Of a stretch of 5,287 bases of DNA, positions 1 to 5,287 are shown piece after piece. The DNA comes from Candidatus Dormiibacterota bacterium (GTDB taxonomy: Bacteria > Chloroflexota > Dormibacteria > Dormibacterales > Dormibacteraceae), in NCBI GenBank assembly GCA_003151665.1, contig PLYD01000127.1:4351-9637 (forward strand), given 5' to 3'. The position numbers and the translations under genes were made by a program. Numbering within the stretch: the first letter of the stretch is position 1; the number at the start of each line of letters is the position of its first letter. The notes below the pieces were generated by a model that searched no databases, was not told where the DNA came from, and worked only from the letters and a program-made list of their open reading frames with translations.

Positions 1-1117
1 GCTTCGCTCGCGCGGGCAGCGCGAAGAGGAGTACCTGCGCTGGCAGCTCGAAGAGCTCCGCATCGCCGACCTCCGGCCTGGTGAGGATGCCGAGCTCACC
101 GCGGAGCGATCAGCGGTGCGGCATGCCGCTCGCCTCGAAGAGCTGAGCCGCGAGTCGGGGACTGCGCTTCGGGAGGATGGCCTGGCCCGCGCCACTGCGG
201 CGTTGTCGTCCGCGGCTGACCTCGACCCACGGCTGCTCGACCAGGCGGCGCGGCTGGCGGCCATCGAGAGCGAGGTCGCCGATATCGCGGATGAGATCCG
301 GCGCTATGCCGAGCTGCTGGACTCGGACCCCGCCAGGCTCGAGGTGCTCGAATCACGCCTGGCTCTGCTCGACACGATCAAGCGCAAGTACGGCGGGACG
401 CTCGAGGCCGCGATCGCCGAGCGCGCCAGGCTCGAAAGCCAGATTGGCGCGACTCAGGATCTCGACTCGGCGGTGGCGGCGACCCAGAAGGAACGCGACG
501 CCCGCAGGGCCGAGCTCGAAGGCTCCGCTTCGCGCTTGACCAAGGCGCGCTCTAGCGCGGCCGAGCGAATGCAGGAAGCCGTGGCTGCCGAACTGCAGGG
601 CCTTCGGCTCGAGGGAGCGCGGTTCGAGATCGACCTGCGGCCCCGGCCGGAGATCGGGCCAAATGGCGCCGAGTCGGCGGAGATGATGTTTTCAGCGAAC
701 CCGGGCGAGCCGATCGCGCCGCTGGCGCGCGTCGCCTCCGGCGGCGAGCTGGCACGGCTGATGCTGGCGATCAAGACGGTCGGGGCCGACGCAGACAAGC
801 TGCCCACGCTGGTGTTCGACGAGGTGGATGCGGGAATCGGCGGCGAGGCCGCGGTTCAGGTCGGGCTGCGTCTGAAGGCGCTGGGCGCCAGGCATCAGGT
901 CCTTGTCGTCACGCACCTTGCTCAGATCGCCGCCTTCGCCGACCACCACTTGCTGGTCGAAAAGGTTCCAGGCGAGGATGGGCGCAATGTCGTCTCGGTG
1001 AGAGAGCTCGCCTCGGACGAGGATCGCGCGAAAGAGCTGGCGCGGATGATGAGCGGCGGTGTCACCTCGAAGGCGATGGCGCGAGCGCATGAGCTGCTGC
1101 AGGAAGCGAGGCGCTAG
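1..1117 (+). CDS. recN: DNA repair protein RecN, 3' part (5' end outside window)
   Basis: RecN is an SMC-like ABC ATPase that acts early in recombinational repair of double-strand breaks. The frame is open from the left edge, so the GTG at 116 is internal. The 38 codons before it continue the protein with a RecN-like stretch (YLRWQLEELRIADLRPGEDA). About 371 residues are visible of a usual 550-580; the N-terminal Walker A half is missing only because of the window edge. Seen in order: a charged, Leu/Ala-rich coiled-coil region, the RecN-typical LLDTIKRKYGGTLE (about 369-410), GPNGAESAEMMFSANPGEP, the ABC signature ASGGELARLM (734-763), Walker B LVFDEVDAGIGG (Asp at 818, Glu at 821), and the H-loop VVTHLAQIAAFADHH (His at 914). 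The C-terminal ELARMMSGG segment is also family-typical. All catalytic elements of the C-terminal half are intact. The TAG stop shares its last base with the next gene's GTG start. Confidence 0.97.
   Translation, partial: LRSRGQREEEYLRWQLEELRIADLRPGEDAELTAERSAVRHAARLEELSRESGTALREDGLARATAALSSAADLDPRLLDQAARLAAIESEVADIADEIRRYAELLDSDPARLEVLESRLALLDTIKRKYGGTLEAAIAERARLESQIGATQDLDSAVAATQKERDARRAELEGSASRLTKARSSAAERMQEAVAAELQGLRLEGARFEIDLRPRPEIGPNGAESAEMMFSANPGEPIAPLARVASGGELARLMLAIKTVGADADKLPTLVFDEVDAGIGGEAAVQVGLRLKALGARHQVLVVTHLAQIAAFADHHLLVEKVPGEDGRNVVSVRELASDEDRAKELARMMSGGVTSKAMARAHELLQEARR
1108..1111 (+). promoter_or_regulatory. Probable Shine-Dalgarno for the deacetylase gene
   Basis: GAGG lies 5 bases before the GTG at 1117, inside the last codons of recN. 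A second purine run, AGGAAG at 1101-1106, is 10 bases away. The site supports GTG 1117 as the start of the downstream gene. Visual match only. Confidence 0.4.
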
Positions 1118-1788
1118 TGGCGCGGTTGTTCACTGGTCCCGATGACAAACGGATCAAGCGCGCGCTGTGCATCGTCGCGCACCCTGATGACATCGAGTTT
1201 TATTGCGCCGGCGTCGTGCTGATGATGACGGGGCGCGGGGTGGTCGTCGATTTCGCCCTCGCGACCTCGGGGGACAAGGGCGCGCGCGACATCACCAAGT
1301 CGCGGGCCAAGATGGCGCAGATTCGCGAACGTGAGCAGGAGCTCGCGGGCGATGTGCTGGGAGTCAAGCGGGTGGCGTTTCTCCGCCACCCCGATGCGGA
1401 GCTGGTCGAGAGCCTCGAGCTGCGCAAGGAGTTCGTGGCCGAGATCCGCACGTCAAAACCCGACGTGCTTCTGACCTTCGACCCGAATGTCCCTTATCGC
1501 TTTCATCCGGATCATCGCGTGGTCGGTCGCGTCGCGCTCGATGCTGCATGGCCGAGCGCGCGGGACCCGCTGACCTTTCCGAAAGCGGGACCGGCGCACG
1601 AGACCGCGGAGGCGTGGTGCTTCGGCGGACTTCAGCCGACCCTGGAAGTTGACGTGGGCGGCGTGCTGAGCAAGAAGATCGAGGCACGCCTGGCGCATTC
1701 CAGCCAAACGCCCAGCCCAGCCTCGTTACAGCGGCGCTGGCGCGCGATGGCTCGCATCGAAAAGTTCCACCAGGTGAACCTGAGATAG
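1117..1788 (+). CDS. LmbE/PIG-L family zinc-dependent deacetylase
   Basis: The 223-residue product has the usual length for the LmbE/PIG-L family, metal-dependent hydrolases that typically remove the N-acetyl group of GlcNAc conjugates (MshB in mycothiol, BshB in bacillithiol synthesis, PIG-L in GPI anchors). The motif AHPDDIEF is at residues 21-28: His22 and Asp25 would bind zinc and Asp24 is the expected general base. The second motif HPDH is at 130-133, with His133 as third ligand. Further family features are the ATSGDKGARD segment (49-58), the IREREQELAGDVLGV helix (69-83) and LLTFDPN (118-124). No signal peptide or membrane segment is seen, so the protein is probably cytoplasmic. The GTG start shares a base with the recN stop, implying co-expression with recN. 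The sequence does not reveal the substrate; a thiol-synthesis enzyme is possible but no partner glycosyltransferase or ligase is in the window. Confidence 0.9.
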   Translation: MARLFTGPDDKRIKRALCIVAHPDDIEFYCAGVVLMMTGRGVVVDFALATSGDKGARDITKSRAKMAQIREREQELAGDVLGVKRVAFLRHPDAELVESLELRKEFVAEIRTSKPDVLLTFDPNVPYRFHPDHRVVGRVALDAAWPSARDPLTFPKAGPAHETAEAWCFGGLQPTLEVDVGGVLSKKIEARLAHSSQTPSPASLQRRWRAMARIEKFHQVNLR

Positions 1789-1799
1789 CCTTTAGCGTC

Positions 1800-2537
1800 G
1801 TGGAACCCCCCGTCACTGGCCCGCGCCTTGACGTCAAGACGCCTGTGTTCGAGGGGCCCCTCGAGTTGCTGCTCGCCCTCGTCGAAAGGGAGGAGGTCGA
1901 CATCTTCCAGGTCTCGCTTGCCAAGGTCACCGACAGCTACCTGATCGAGCTGGCCGGGCGCGAGGTCGCCGACCCTGCCGAGATGGCGGAGTTCCTGTGG
2001 ATGGCGGCTCGACTGCTGCTCTTGAAGTCGATACGCCTGCTGCCCGGCGAGTCGGCGAGCGATGAGGAGACGGAGCTGCTTGGCTGGGAGGAGGACGTGC
2101 GCCAGCGCCTCGAGGAGTACCGAGCCTACAAGGAGATGGCCCAGGGTCTGATGAGACGCGCCGAGGAGGAGCCCTTCTCGTTTCCGCCGCCCCCGCGTCA
2201 GGTCGATGCGGCAGGGCAGGAAGAGCCGCTCGAGGTCGGACTGCTGGTGGTCGCCTTCAACAGCGTTCTGGCGCGACTCCCGCCACGGCCACTCGTCTTC
2301 ACCGGCCGGATGTGGACGTTGGACGAGAAGCTCGATTCGATCACGAGAAGGCTGCATCACGGACCGATTGAGCTCCTCGAGCTGATACTCGAGTCGGAGG
2401 ACCGCCTGGAAGCCGTGGTCACCTTCGTCGCCGTGCTCGAGCTGCTCAGGCGTTCGCTCATCAGCGTGCGGCAAAAAGAACGATTCGGACCCATCCACAT
2501 CGAATCCCGAACCCCACCGCCAGAGTTGGCCACGTGA
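1800..2537 (+). CDS. scpA: Segregation and condensation protein A (kleisin)
   Basis: ScpA is the kleisin that bridges the two heads of the SMC dimer and binds ScpB; the complex compacts and segregates the chromosome origin region. At 245 residues the length is normal. The N-terminal SMC-neck-binding domain shows VFEGPLELLLALVEREEVDI (residues 17-35 or so), the family hallmark, then MAEFLWMAARLLLLKSIRLL (62-81). An acidic/charged linker with RLEEYRAYKEMAQGL (103-117) and a Pro-rich stretch near 129-133 follow. The C-terminal winged helix that contacts the SMC cap shows VVTFVAVLELLRRSLISVRQ (206-225) and FGPIHI (229-234). GTG 1800 is the only usable start that keeps the N-terminal domain whole. 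No clear Shine-Dalgarno precedes it, and it sits 11 bases after the previous stop, so coupled re-initiation is likely. It overlaps scpB by 4 bases. The smc gene is not in the window. Confidence 0.96.
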   Translation: MEPPVTGPRLDVKTPVFEGPLELLLALVEREEVDIFQVSLAKVTDSYLIELAGREVADPAEMAEFLWMAARLLLLKSIRLLPGESASDEETELLGWEEDVRQRLEEYRAYKEMAQGLMRRAEEEPFSFPPPPRQVDAAGQEEPLEVGLLVVAFNSVLARLPPRPLVFTGRMWTLDEKLDSITRRLHHGPIELLELILESEDRLEAVVTFVAVLELLRRSLISVRQKERFGPIHIESRTPPPELAT

Positions 2538-3082
2538 GTGACCTTTCAGCCACGCTAGAGGCGATCCTCTTCAGCTCCAACCGGCCGCTCAAGCTGCGCG
2601 AACTGCAGCAAGCGACGAGCAGCGACCGCACCGCTGTCGAGCAGGCGCTCGACGAGCTGAAGGTTGCTTTGCAGGGACGTGGCGTGATGCTGATGCGCCA
2701 TCACGACGAGTTGAACCTCGCCACGCGGCCCGCTTACGCGGCAGCGGTGCGTCGCGCGCTTCGTCCTGAGGTTTCGGGCAAGCTCTCGCCGGCGGCCTAC
2801 GAAACGCTGGCGATCGTTGCGTACCAACAGCCGGTACCTCGCTCGCGCATCGAAGAGGTGCGCGGTGTCAACTGCGAGAGCGTGCTCACGAACCTCGAGC
2901 TTCGGGACCTGATCACCGAGGTCGGCCGTGGCACCGGGCCTGGCCTGCCCAGGCTCTACGGCACCACCATGAGGTTTCTCCAGGTGATGGGTCTCGAGTC
3001 GCTCGATCACCTGCCCACTCCTCGTCTCGACCGCACGGAGGTGGGGCCATCTCCGGGGAGTCCTCTGACCAAGAACAGCTGA
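2534..3082 (+). CDS. scpB: Segregation and condensation protein B
   Basis: ScpB dimerises and binds the central linker of ScpA in the SMC-ScpAB condensin. The 182-residue length is typical. The first winged-helix domain begins with LEAILFSSNRPLKLRELQQ (residues 8-26) and runs to about 77. The second begins at LSPAAYETLAIVAYQQPVPR (84-103), continues with the highly conserved IEEVRGVNCESVLTNLELR (106-124), and ends at GLPRLYGTTMRFLQVMGL (137-154) and LDHLP. The tail after residue 161 is Pro/Ser-rich and unconserved in appearance, and its DNA also carries possible start signals of the next gene. The GTG start at 2534 overlaps the scpA stop as GTGA, with no strong ribosome-binding site, which implies translational coupling and matched synthesis of the two partners. 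Confidence 0.96.
   Translation: MSDLSATLEAILFSSNRPLKLRELQQATSSDRTAVEQALDELKVALQGRGVMLMRHHDELNLATRPAYAAAVRRALRPEVSGKLSPAAYETLAIVAYQQPVPRSRIEEVRGVNCESVLTNLELRDLITEVGRGTGPGLPRLYGTTMRFLQVMGLESLDHLPTPRLDRTEVGPSPGSPLTKNS
3037..3043 (+). promoter_or_regulatory. Strong Shine-Dalgarno-like sequence inside scpB, possible rluB ribosome-binding site
   Basis: GGAGGTG is one of the best anti-Shine-Dalgarno matches seen in the window. It lies within the last codons of scpB. Seven bases downstream, in the rluB frame, is ATC at 3049, not a usual start codon. The site could drive initiation there (giving M-S-G-E-S-S-D-Q-E-Q before the S4 domain), or it may be a chance result of Thr-Glu-Val-Gly codons in scpB. 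Confidence 0.35.
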
Positions 3083-3834
3083 AGGAGCGGCTGAACCGCT
3101 TTCTCGCCAGGGCGGGCGTGGCCAGCCGCCGTGCCGCGGACGCGTTGATTGCGTCGGGCTCAGTTCGCGTCAACGGGGAGCTCCCCCCGCCTTCCGGCGT
3201 GTTCGTCGACCCGGACAAGGACACCGTCACTGTCGACGGCCGCCCGGTCAAGCCGGTGACCCGGCATCGCTACGTGGTGATCAACAAACCGCTCGGTGTG
3301 ATCACGACGGCGCGCGATGAAGAAGCGCGAACCACAGTGCTGGATGTGGTTGGTGACGAAGGGCAGGCCGGCCACCGTCTCTTTCCGGTCGGCCGGCTGG
3401 ACGCTGACACGTCAGGCCTGCTGCTGCTCACCGATGACGGCGAGCTGGCCTTTCGCCTCACACATCCTCGTTACAAGGTCGCCAAGGAGTACATCGCGAC
3501 GGTGATCGGCAACCCGACTCCAACGGATCTGGAAACCCTCCGCACCGGTGTGAAGCTGGAGGAGGGCACCACTGCTCCCGCTGAGGTCGAGACGCTCGCA
3601 GTCACTCCTGGCAGTCGTGACTCGAGCCTGGCGGAGCTCCGAATCGTCATCCGCGAGGGCCGTCACCGGCAGGTGCGTCGGATGGTGCATGGCATCGGCC
3701 ACAAGGTTCACTCGCTTCGCCGCATCGGGTTCGGGCCGCTGAAGATTGGACGCCTCAAGGTGGGCGGATGGCGCCTATTGGGCGACGCGGAGGTGGCCGC
3801 GCTCCGGCGCGCCGTGGGCTTCGACCAGAAGTGA
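3079..3834 (+). CDS. rluB: 23S rRNA pseudouridine synthase, RsuA/RluB/RluE/RluF family
   Basis: The enzyme isomerises a specific uridine of rRNA to pseudouridine; RluB-type members act on the peptidyl-transferase region of 23S rRNA. An N-terminal S4 RNA-binding domain reads LNRFLARAGVASRRAADALI and ends near VRVNG. The catalytic domain has VVINKPLGVITT, the signature GRLDADTSGLLLLTDDGEL (nucleophile Asp at 3400-3402, residue 108 from this start), KEYIATV and REGRHRQVRRM. Start: the first ATG/GTG/TTG in the frame is GTG 3118, but it would remove the first S4 helix. The frame is open back to 2770 with no ordinary start. I chose CTG 3079 because it forms a CTGA overlap with the scpB stop, matching the NTGA overlaps of the neighbouring junctions, and gives a family-like N-terminus (M-K-E-R-L-N-R-F) and 251 residues. 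ATC 3049 behind GGAGGTG is the rival. Family is certain; the RluB assignment is probable. Confidence 0.93.
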   Translation: MKERLNRFLARAGVASRRAADALIASGSVRVNGELPPPSGVFVDPDKDTVTVDGRPVKPVTRHRYVVINKPLGVITTARDEEARTTVLDVVGDEGQAGHRLFPVGRLDADTSGLLLLTDDGELAFRLTHPRYKVAKEYIATVIGNPTPTDLETLRTGVKLEEGTTAPAEVETLAVTPGSRDSSLAELRIVIREGRHRQVRRMVHGIGHKVHSLRRIGFGPLKIGRLKVGGWRLLGDAEVAALRRAVGFDQK

Positions 3835-4484
3835 TTGTCGCCATCGACGGTGGTGTGGCGTCGGGAAAATCCGCCGTCGGCAAGCGAGTGGCCGGAGCTC
3901 TCGGACTTCCTTTCGTCGACAGCGGCCTGATGTATCGCGCGGTGACCAAGGTGGCGGCTGAGCGCGGCATCGATCCAGGTGATGCTGGCGCGGTCACCCA
4001 GCTTGCGCGATCGACAGAGTTGAAGGTGGATGGGGAACGGGTTTGGGCGGATGGAGTTGAGCTGACGGACGGCATCTTTGACGCCGATCACATGGAAGCG
4101 CTGCCACGTGTCTCGGCGATCCCGGACGTGCGGGAAGCGTTGGTCGCGCAACAAAAGCGCCTCGGACAGGGCGGCGTTGTGATGGCTGGTCGCGACATCG
4201 GCACCGTAGTATTCCCCAACGCCGACCACAAGTTCTTCCTCACGGCGAGCCTTGAGGAGAAGGTGCGGCGTCGCGCTGCGCAGTACGAAAAGCGTGGCGA
4301 GCACGTGGATGAGGCCACCATGCGCAAGGAGGTGGAGGCCCGCGACCGTGTGGACACCGAACGCGCAGTGGCCCCACTACGGCCCGCGACCGACGCCATC
4401 GTCATCGACACCGATGACCTGACCGTCGACCAGGTGGTTGATACCATCCTCGCTCTCATCAAAGAGCGACGCGAGGCCAGATGA
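3831..4484 (+). CDS. cmk: Cytidylate (CMP/dCMP) kinase
   Basis: Cmk phosphorylates CMP or dCMP with ATP to the diphosphate, feeding RNA, DNA and CDP-lipid synthesis. GTG 3831 overlaps the previous stop as GTGA and gives the standard N-terminus M-I-V-A-I-D-G-G, 217 residues in all. An in-frame ATG at 3768 would add 21 Arg/Gly-rich residues from inside rluB and is rejected. Seen: P-loop GGVASGKS (7-14), with Ala rather than the usual Ser/Thr at 15; FVDSGLMYRAVT (28-39), CMP site; VREALV (100-105); GRDIGTVVFPNA (120-131); FFLTAS; and the lid/C-terminal RDRVDTERAVAPL (171-183) with Arg171, Asp175 and Arg178. The segment at 82-92 (IFDADHMEALP) departs from the usual I-R-T-x-E-V...S pattern, so a Ser that contacts the base in the E. 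coli enzyme appears to be Pro92. The overall call is still secure. Confidence 0.96.
   Translation: MIVAIDGGVASGKSAVGKRVAGALGLPFVDSGLMYRAVTKVAAERGIDPGDAGAVTQLARSTELKVDGERVWADGVELTDGIFDADHMEALPRVSAIPDVREALVAQQKRLGQGGVVMAGRDIGTVVFPNADHKFFLTASLEEKVRRRAAQYEKRGEHVDEATMRKEVEARDRVDTERAVAPLRPATDAIVIDTDDLTVDQVVDTILALIKERREAR
4473..4476 (+). promoter_or_regulatory. Probable Shine-Dalgarno for plsC
   Basis: GAGG lies 4 bases before ATG 4481 and 7 bases before a second in-frame ATG at 4484. The spacing favours the second ATG slightly, which would make a 1-base overlap (TGATG) with cmk instead of the ATGA overlap. The two starts differ by one residue only. Confidence 0.45.
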
Positions 4485-5167
4485 TGTACGGATTCCTAAG
4501 GTGGATCATGCGAACGATGACGCGCACATACCTGGTCGGGCTTTTTCGAGTCGTCGGCACTGAGAACGTGCCGCGGACCGGACCGCTGATCGTTTGCCCA
4601 AGCCATTCGGGCACCCTCGATCCGCCGATGGTGCCGGCGTTCACCCCTCGAGCTGACAACTGGAGCATGGCGAAGTCGGAGTATTTCAAGGGCGGCATCG
4701 TCGAAGTGCTCTTCCGCTTGTATCACGCATTCCCCGTGGTGCGGCATACGGCAGATCGCGAAGCGCTCAAGCGCTCATTCGACCTACTGAAGGCAGGCCA
4801 GGCGTTGATCATCTATCCCGAGGGCACGCGCGTCGAGTCGGGGGTCTTGGCCAACCCGGAGCCGGGCGCGGGCTTCATCGCTCAAAAGACCGGCTGCCCG
4901 GTCGTGCCGGTCGGACTGTCCGGGACTCGCGAATGCTTGCCGAAAGGCGCGCACTGGCCGCGCCGCGTGCCGGTGAGCATCACGTTTGGCAAACCGTTCG
5001 TGGTCGCCTCCAAACGGCCCGACGGAACGAGGGTCTCACACCAGGAGGCCGCTGACGCGATCATGGTCGAGATCGCGGAGTTGCTCCCACCGGAGCAGCG
5101 GGGGGCGTTCAGCGACCTAGAATCACATCGCCGCCGACTGGCGGGAGTGACCCGGCCAGTTAGTTAA
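4481..5167 (+). CDS. plsC: 1-acyl-sn-glycerol-3-phosphate acyltransferase (PlsC/LPLAT family)
   Basis: PlsC transfers a fatty acyl group to lysophosphatidic acid to make phosphatidic acid at the inner face of the membrane. The 228-residue product has the four acyltransferase blocks in order: H(x4)D as SHSGTLDPP (His42, Asp47); the FPVVRHTADREALKRS region (84-99) with Arg88; IIYPEGTRVESG (110-121), the glycerophosphate-binding EGTR; and VVPVGLSGTRECLP (141-154). The first 25 residues form a basic, hydrophobic, probably amphipathic helix, fitting peripheral membrane attachment; no cleavable signal or clear transmembrane span is seen. The start overlaps the cmk stop (ATGA). The cmk-plsC pairing is common in Gram-positive and Chloroflexota-type genomes. 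Acyl donor and exact lysolipid substrate cannot be read from the sequence; the family also includes other acyltransferases. The 3' end overlaps the convergent minus-strand gene by 8 bases. Confidence 0.93.
   Translation: MMYGFLRWIMRTMTRTYLVGLFRVVGTENVPRTGPLIVCPSHSGTLDPPMVPAFTPRADNWSMAKSEYFKGGIVEVLFRLYHAFPVVRHTADREALKRSFDLLKAGQALIIYPEGTRVESGVLANPEPGAGFIAQKTGCPVVPVGLSGTRECLPKGAHWPRRVPVSITFGKPFVVASKRPDGTRVSHQEAADAIMVEIAELLPPEQRGAFSDLESHRRRLAGVTRPVS
5137..5160 (+). terminator. Hairpin at the end of plsC, candidate operon terminator
   Basis: An inverted repeat can form a 9-bp stem with one bulged G (5154): ACTGGCGGG at 5137-5145 pairs with CCCGGCCAGT at 5151-5160 around a 5-base loop AGTGA. It sits in the last plsC codons and touches the stop codon of the convergent minus-strand gene. 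The plus strand then reads TAGTTAAT, only moderately T-rich, so a classical U-tract is lacking. It could weakly end transcription from the plus side, or be a chance structure in GC-rich DNA. Confidence 0.4.
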
Positions 5168-5287
5168 TCGCAGGTCGGGCCCAGTCGTCCTCGGTGAGGC
5201 TGCCGAGCGCTGGGTTGAAGCAGGCGTCGAAGGCCTCCTTCAGAGTCTGGGGCGAGAGCTTTGGCGGCTCCTGCCTGTAGTTGGCAA
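5160..5287 (-). CDS. C-terminal end of an unidentified convergent gene (5' part outside window)
   Basis: On the minus strand a frame is open from the right edge (first full codon at 5285) to a TAA at 5162-5160, giving 41 residues. It begins A-N-Y-R-Q-E-P-P-K-L and ends E-D-D-W-A-R-P-A-I-N. Support for real coding: about 35 of 41 third codon positions are G or C, as in the neighbours; the composition is that of a soluble protein with a likely helix (TLKEAFDACF); and the stop falls right beside the plsC stop, an 8-base tail-to-tail overlap typical of convergent genes. No domain is recognisable in so short a piece and I assign no function. The rest of 5168-5287 shows no other gene or RNA. Confidence 0.6.
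   Translation of the reverse strand, partial: ANYRQEPPKLSPQTLKEAFDACFNPALGSLTEDDWARPAIN

Noticed and set aside
116..118. GTG 116 as start of recN
   Set aside because: The frame continues upstream to the window edge with RecN-like sequence, so the gene is cut by the window and not started here.
1789..1799. A promoter in the gap before scpA
   Set aside because: The gap is only 11 bases, and I saw no convincing -10/-35 pair in the GC-rich coding sequence before it.
1632..2498. A 288-codon minus-strand open frame opposite scpA and the end of the deacetylase gene
   Set aside because: It is antisense to well-supported proteins, is rich in Arg/Gln/His/Leu runs as expected from the complement of G/C-biased codons, and shows no domain.
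3040..3082. A programmed -1 frameshift making a ScpB-RluB fusion
   Set aside because: The frames overlap in the right direction, but I see no slippery heptamer with a downstream structure, and both proteins have natural ends here.
3768..3830. ATG 3768 as start of cmk
   Set aside because: It would add 21 low-complexity residues (Arg/Gly/Ala/Pro) lying deep in rluB. GTG 3831 gives the family-standard N-terminus and a GTGA overlap.
3708..4304. A 198-codon minus-strand open frame opposite rluB and cmk
   Set aside because: It is the complement of two genes with intact family motifs and shows no recognisable protein features.
1..5287. RNA genes, CRISPR arrays, insertion sequences, att sites or long repeats
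   Set aside because: Reading both strands shows continuous housekeeping coding sequence with no repeat array, transposase, tRNA-like cloverleaf or riboswitch-like leader. Weak structures could be missed without folding software.

Overview
The window is a high-GC stretch of bacterial chromosome that is coding almost from edge to edge. It holds six complete plus-strand genes, the 3' two-thirds of a seventh (recN), and the last 41 codons of an unidentified minus-strand gene at the right edge. GTG starts are frequent, synonymous positions are strongly G/C-biased, and genes abut or overlap. The gene order scpA-scpB-rluB-cmk-plsC, preceded by recN and an LmbE/PIG-L deacetylase, suggests a high-GC Gram-positive or Chloroflexota/Dormibacterota-like soil bacterium. 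That placement is inference from gene order and composition, not from a marker gene.

Layout: recN (partial, 1-1117) overlaps a zinc-dependent LmbE/PIG-L deacetylase gene (1117-1788) by one base. After 11 bases comes scpA (1800-2537), which overlaps scpB (2534-3082) by GTGA. The RsuA/RluB-type pseudouridine synthase gene follows and ends at 3834. Its frame has no ATG/GTG/TTG at the place where the S4 domain must begin, so its start is non-canonical (CTG at 3079 in a CTGA overlap, or ATC at 3049 behind a strong Shine-Dalgarno sequence). cmk (3831-4484) overlaps it by GTGA, and plsC (4481-5167) overlaps cmk by ATGA. A hairpin at 5137-5160 lies at the 3' end of plsC, where a convergent minus-strand gene also ends.

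The genes cover DNA repair (RecN), chromosome condensation and segregation (ScpA and ScpB, the kleisin and winged-helix partners of SMC), 23S rRNA modification (RluB), pyrimidine nucleotide supply (Cmk) and phospholipid synthesis (PlsC). The deacetylase has no assigned substrate; low-molecular-weight thiol synthesis is one possibility. The unbroken chain of overlaps implies one polycistronic transcript with translational coupling. No internal promoter, RNA gene, mobile element, repeat array or CRISPR is visible.

This is essentially a housekeeping operon and I see no new biological system in it. The points most worth checking are the rluB start, the altered CMP-binding segment of Cmk, the deacetylase placed between recN and scpA, and the unidentified convergent gene.
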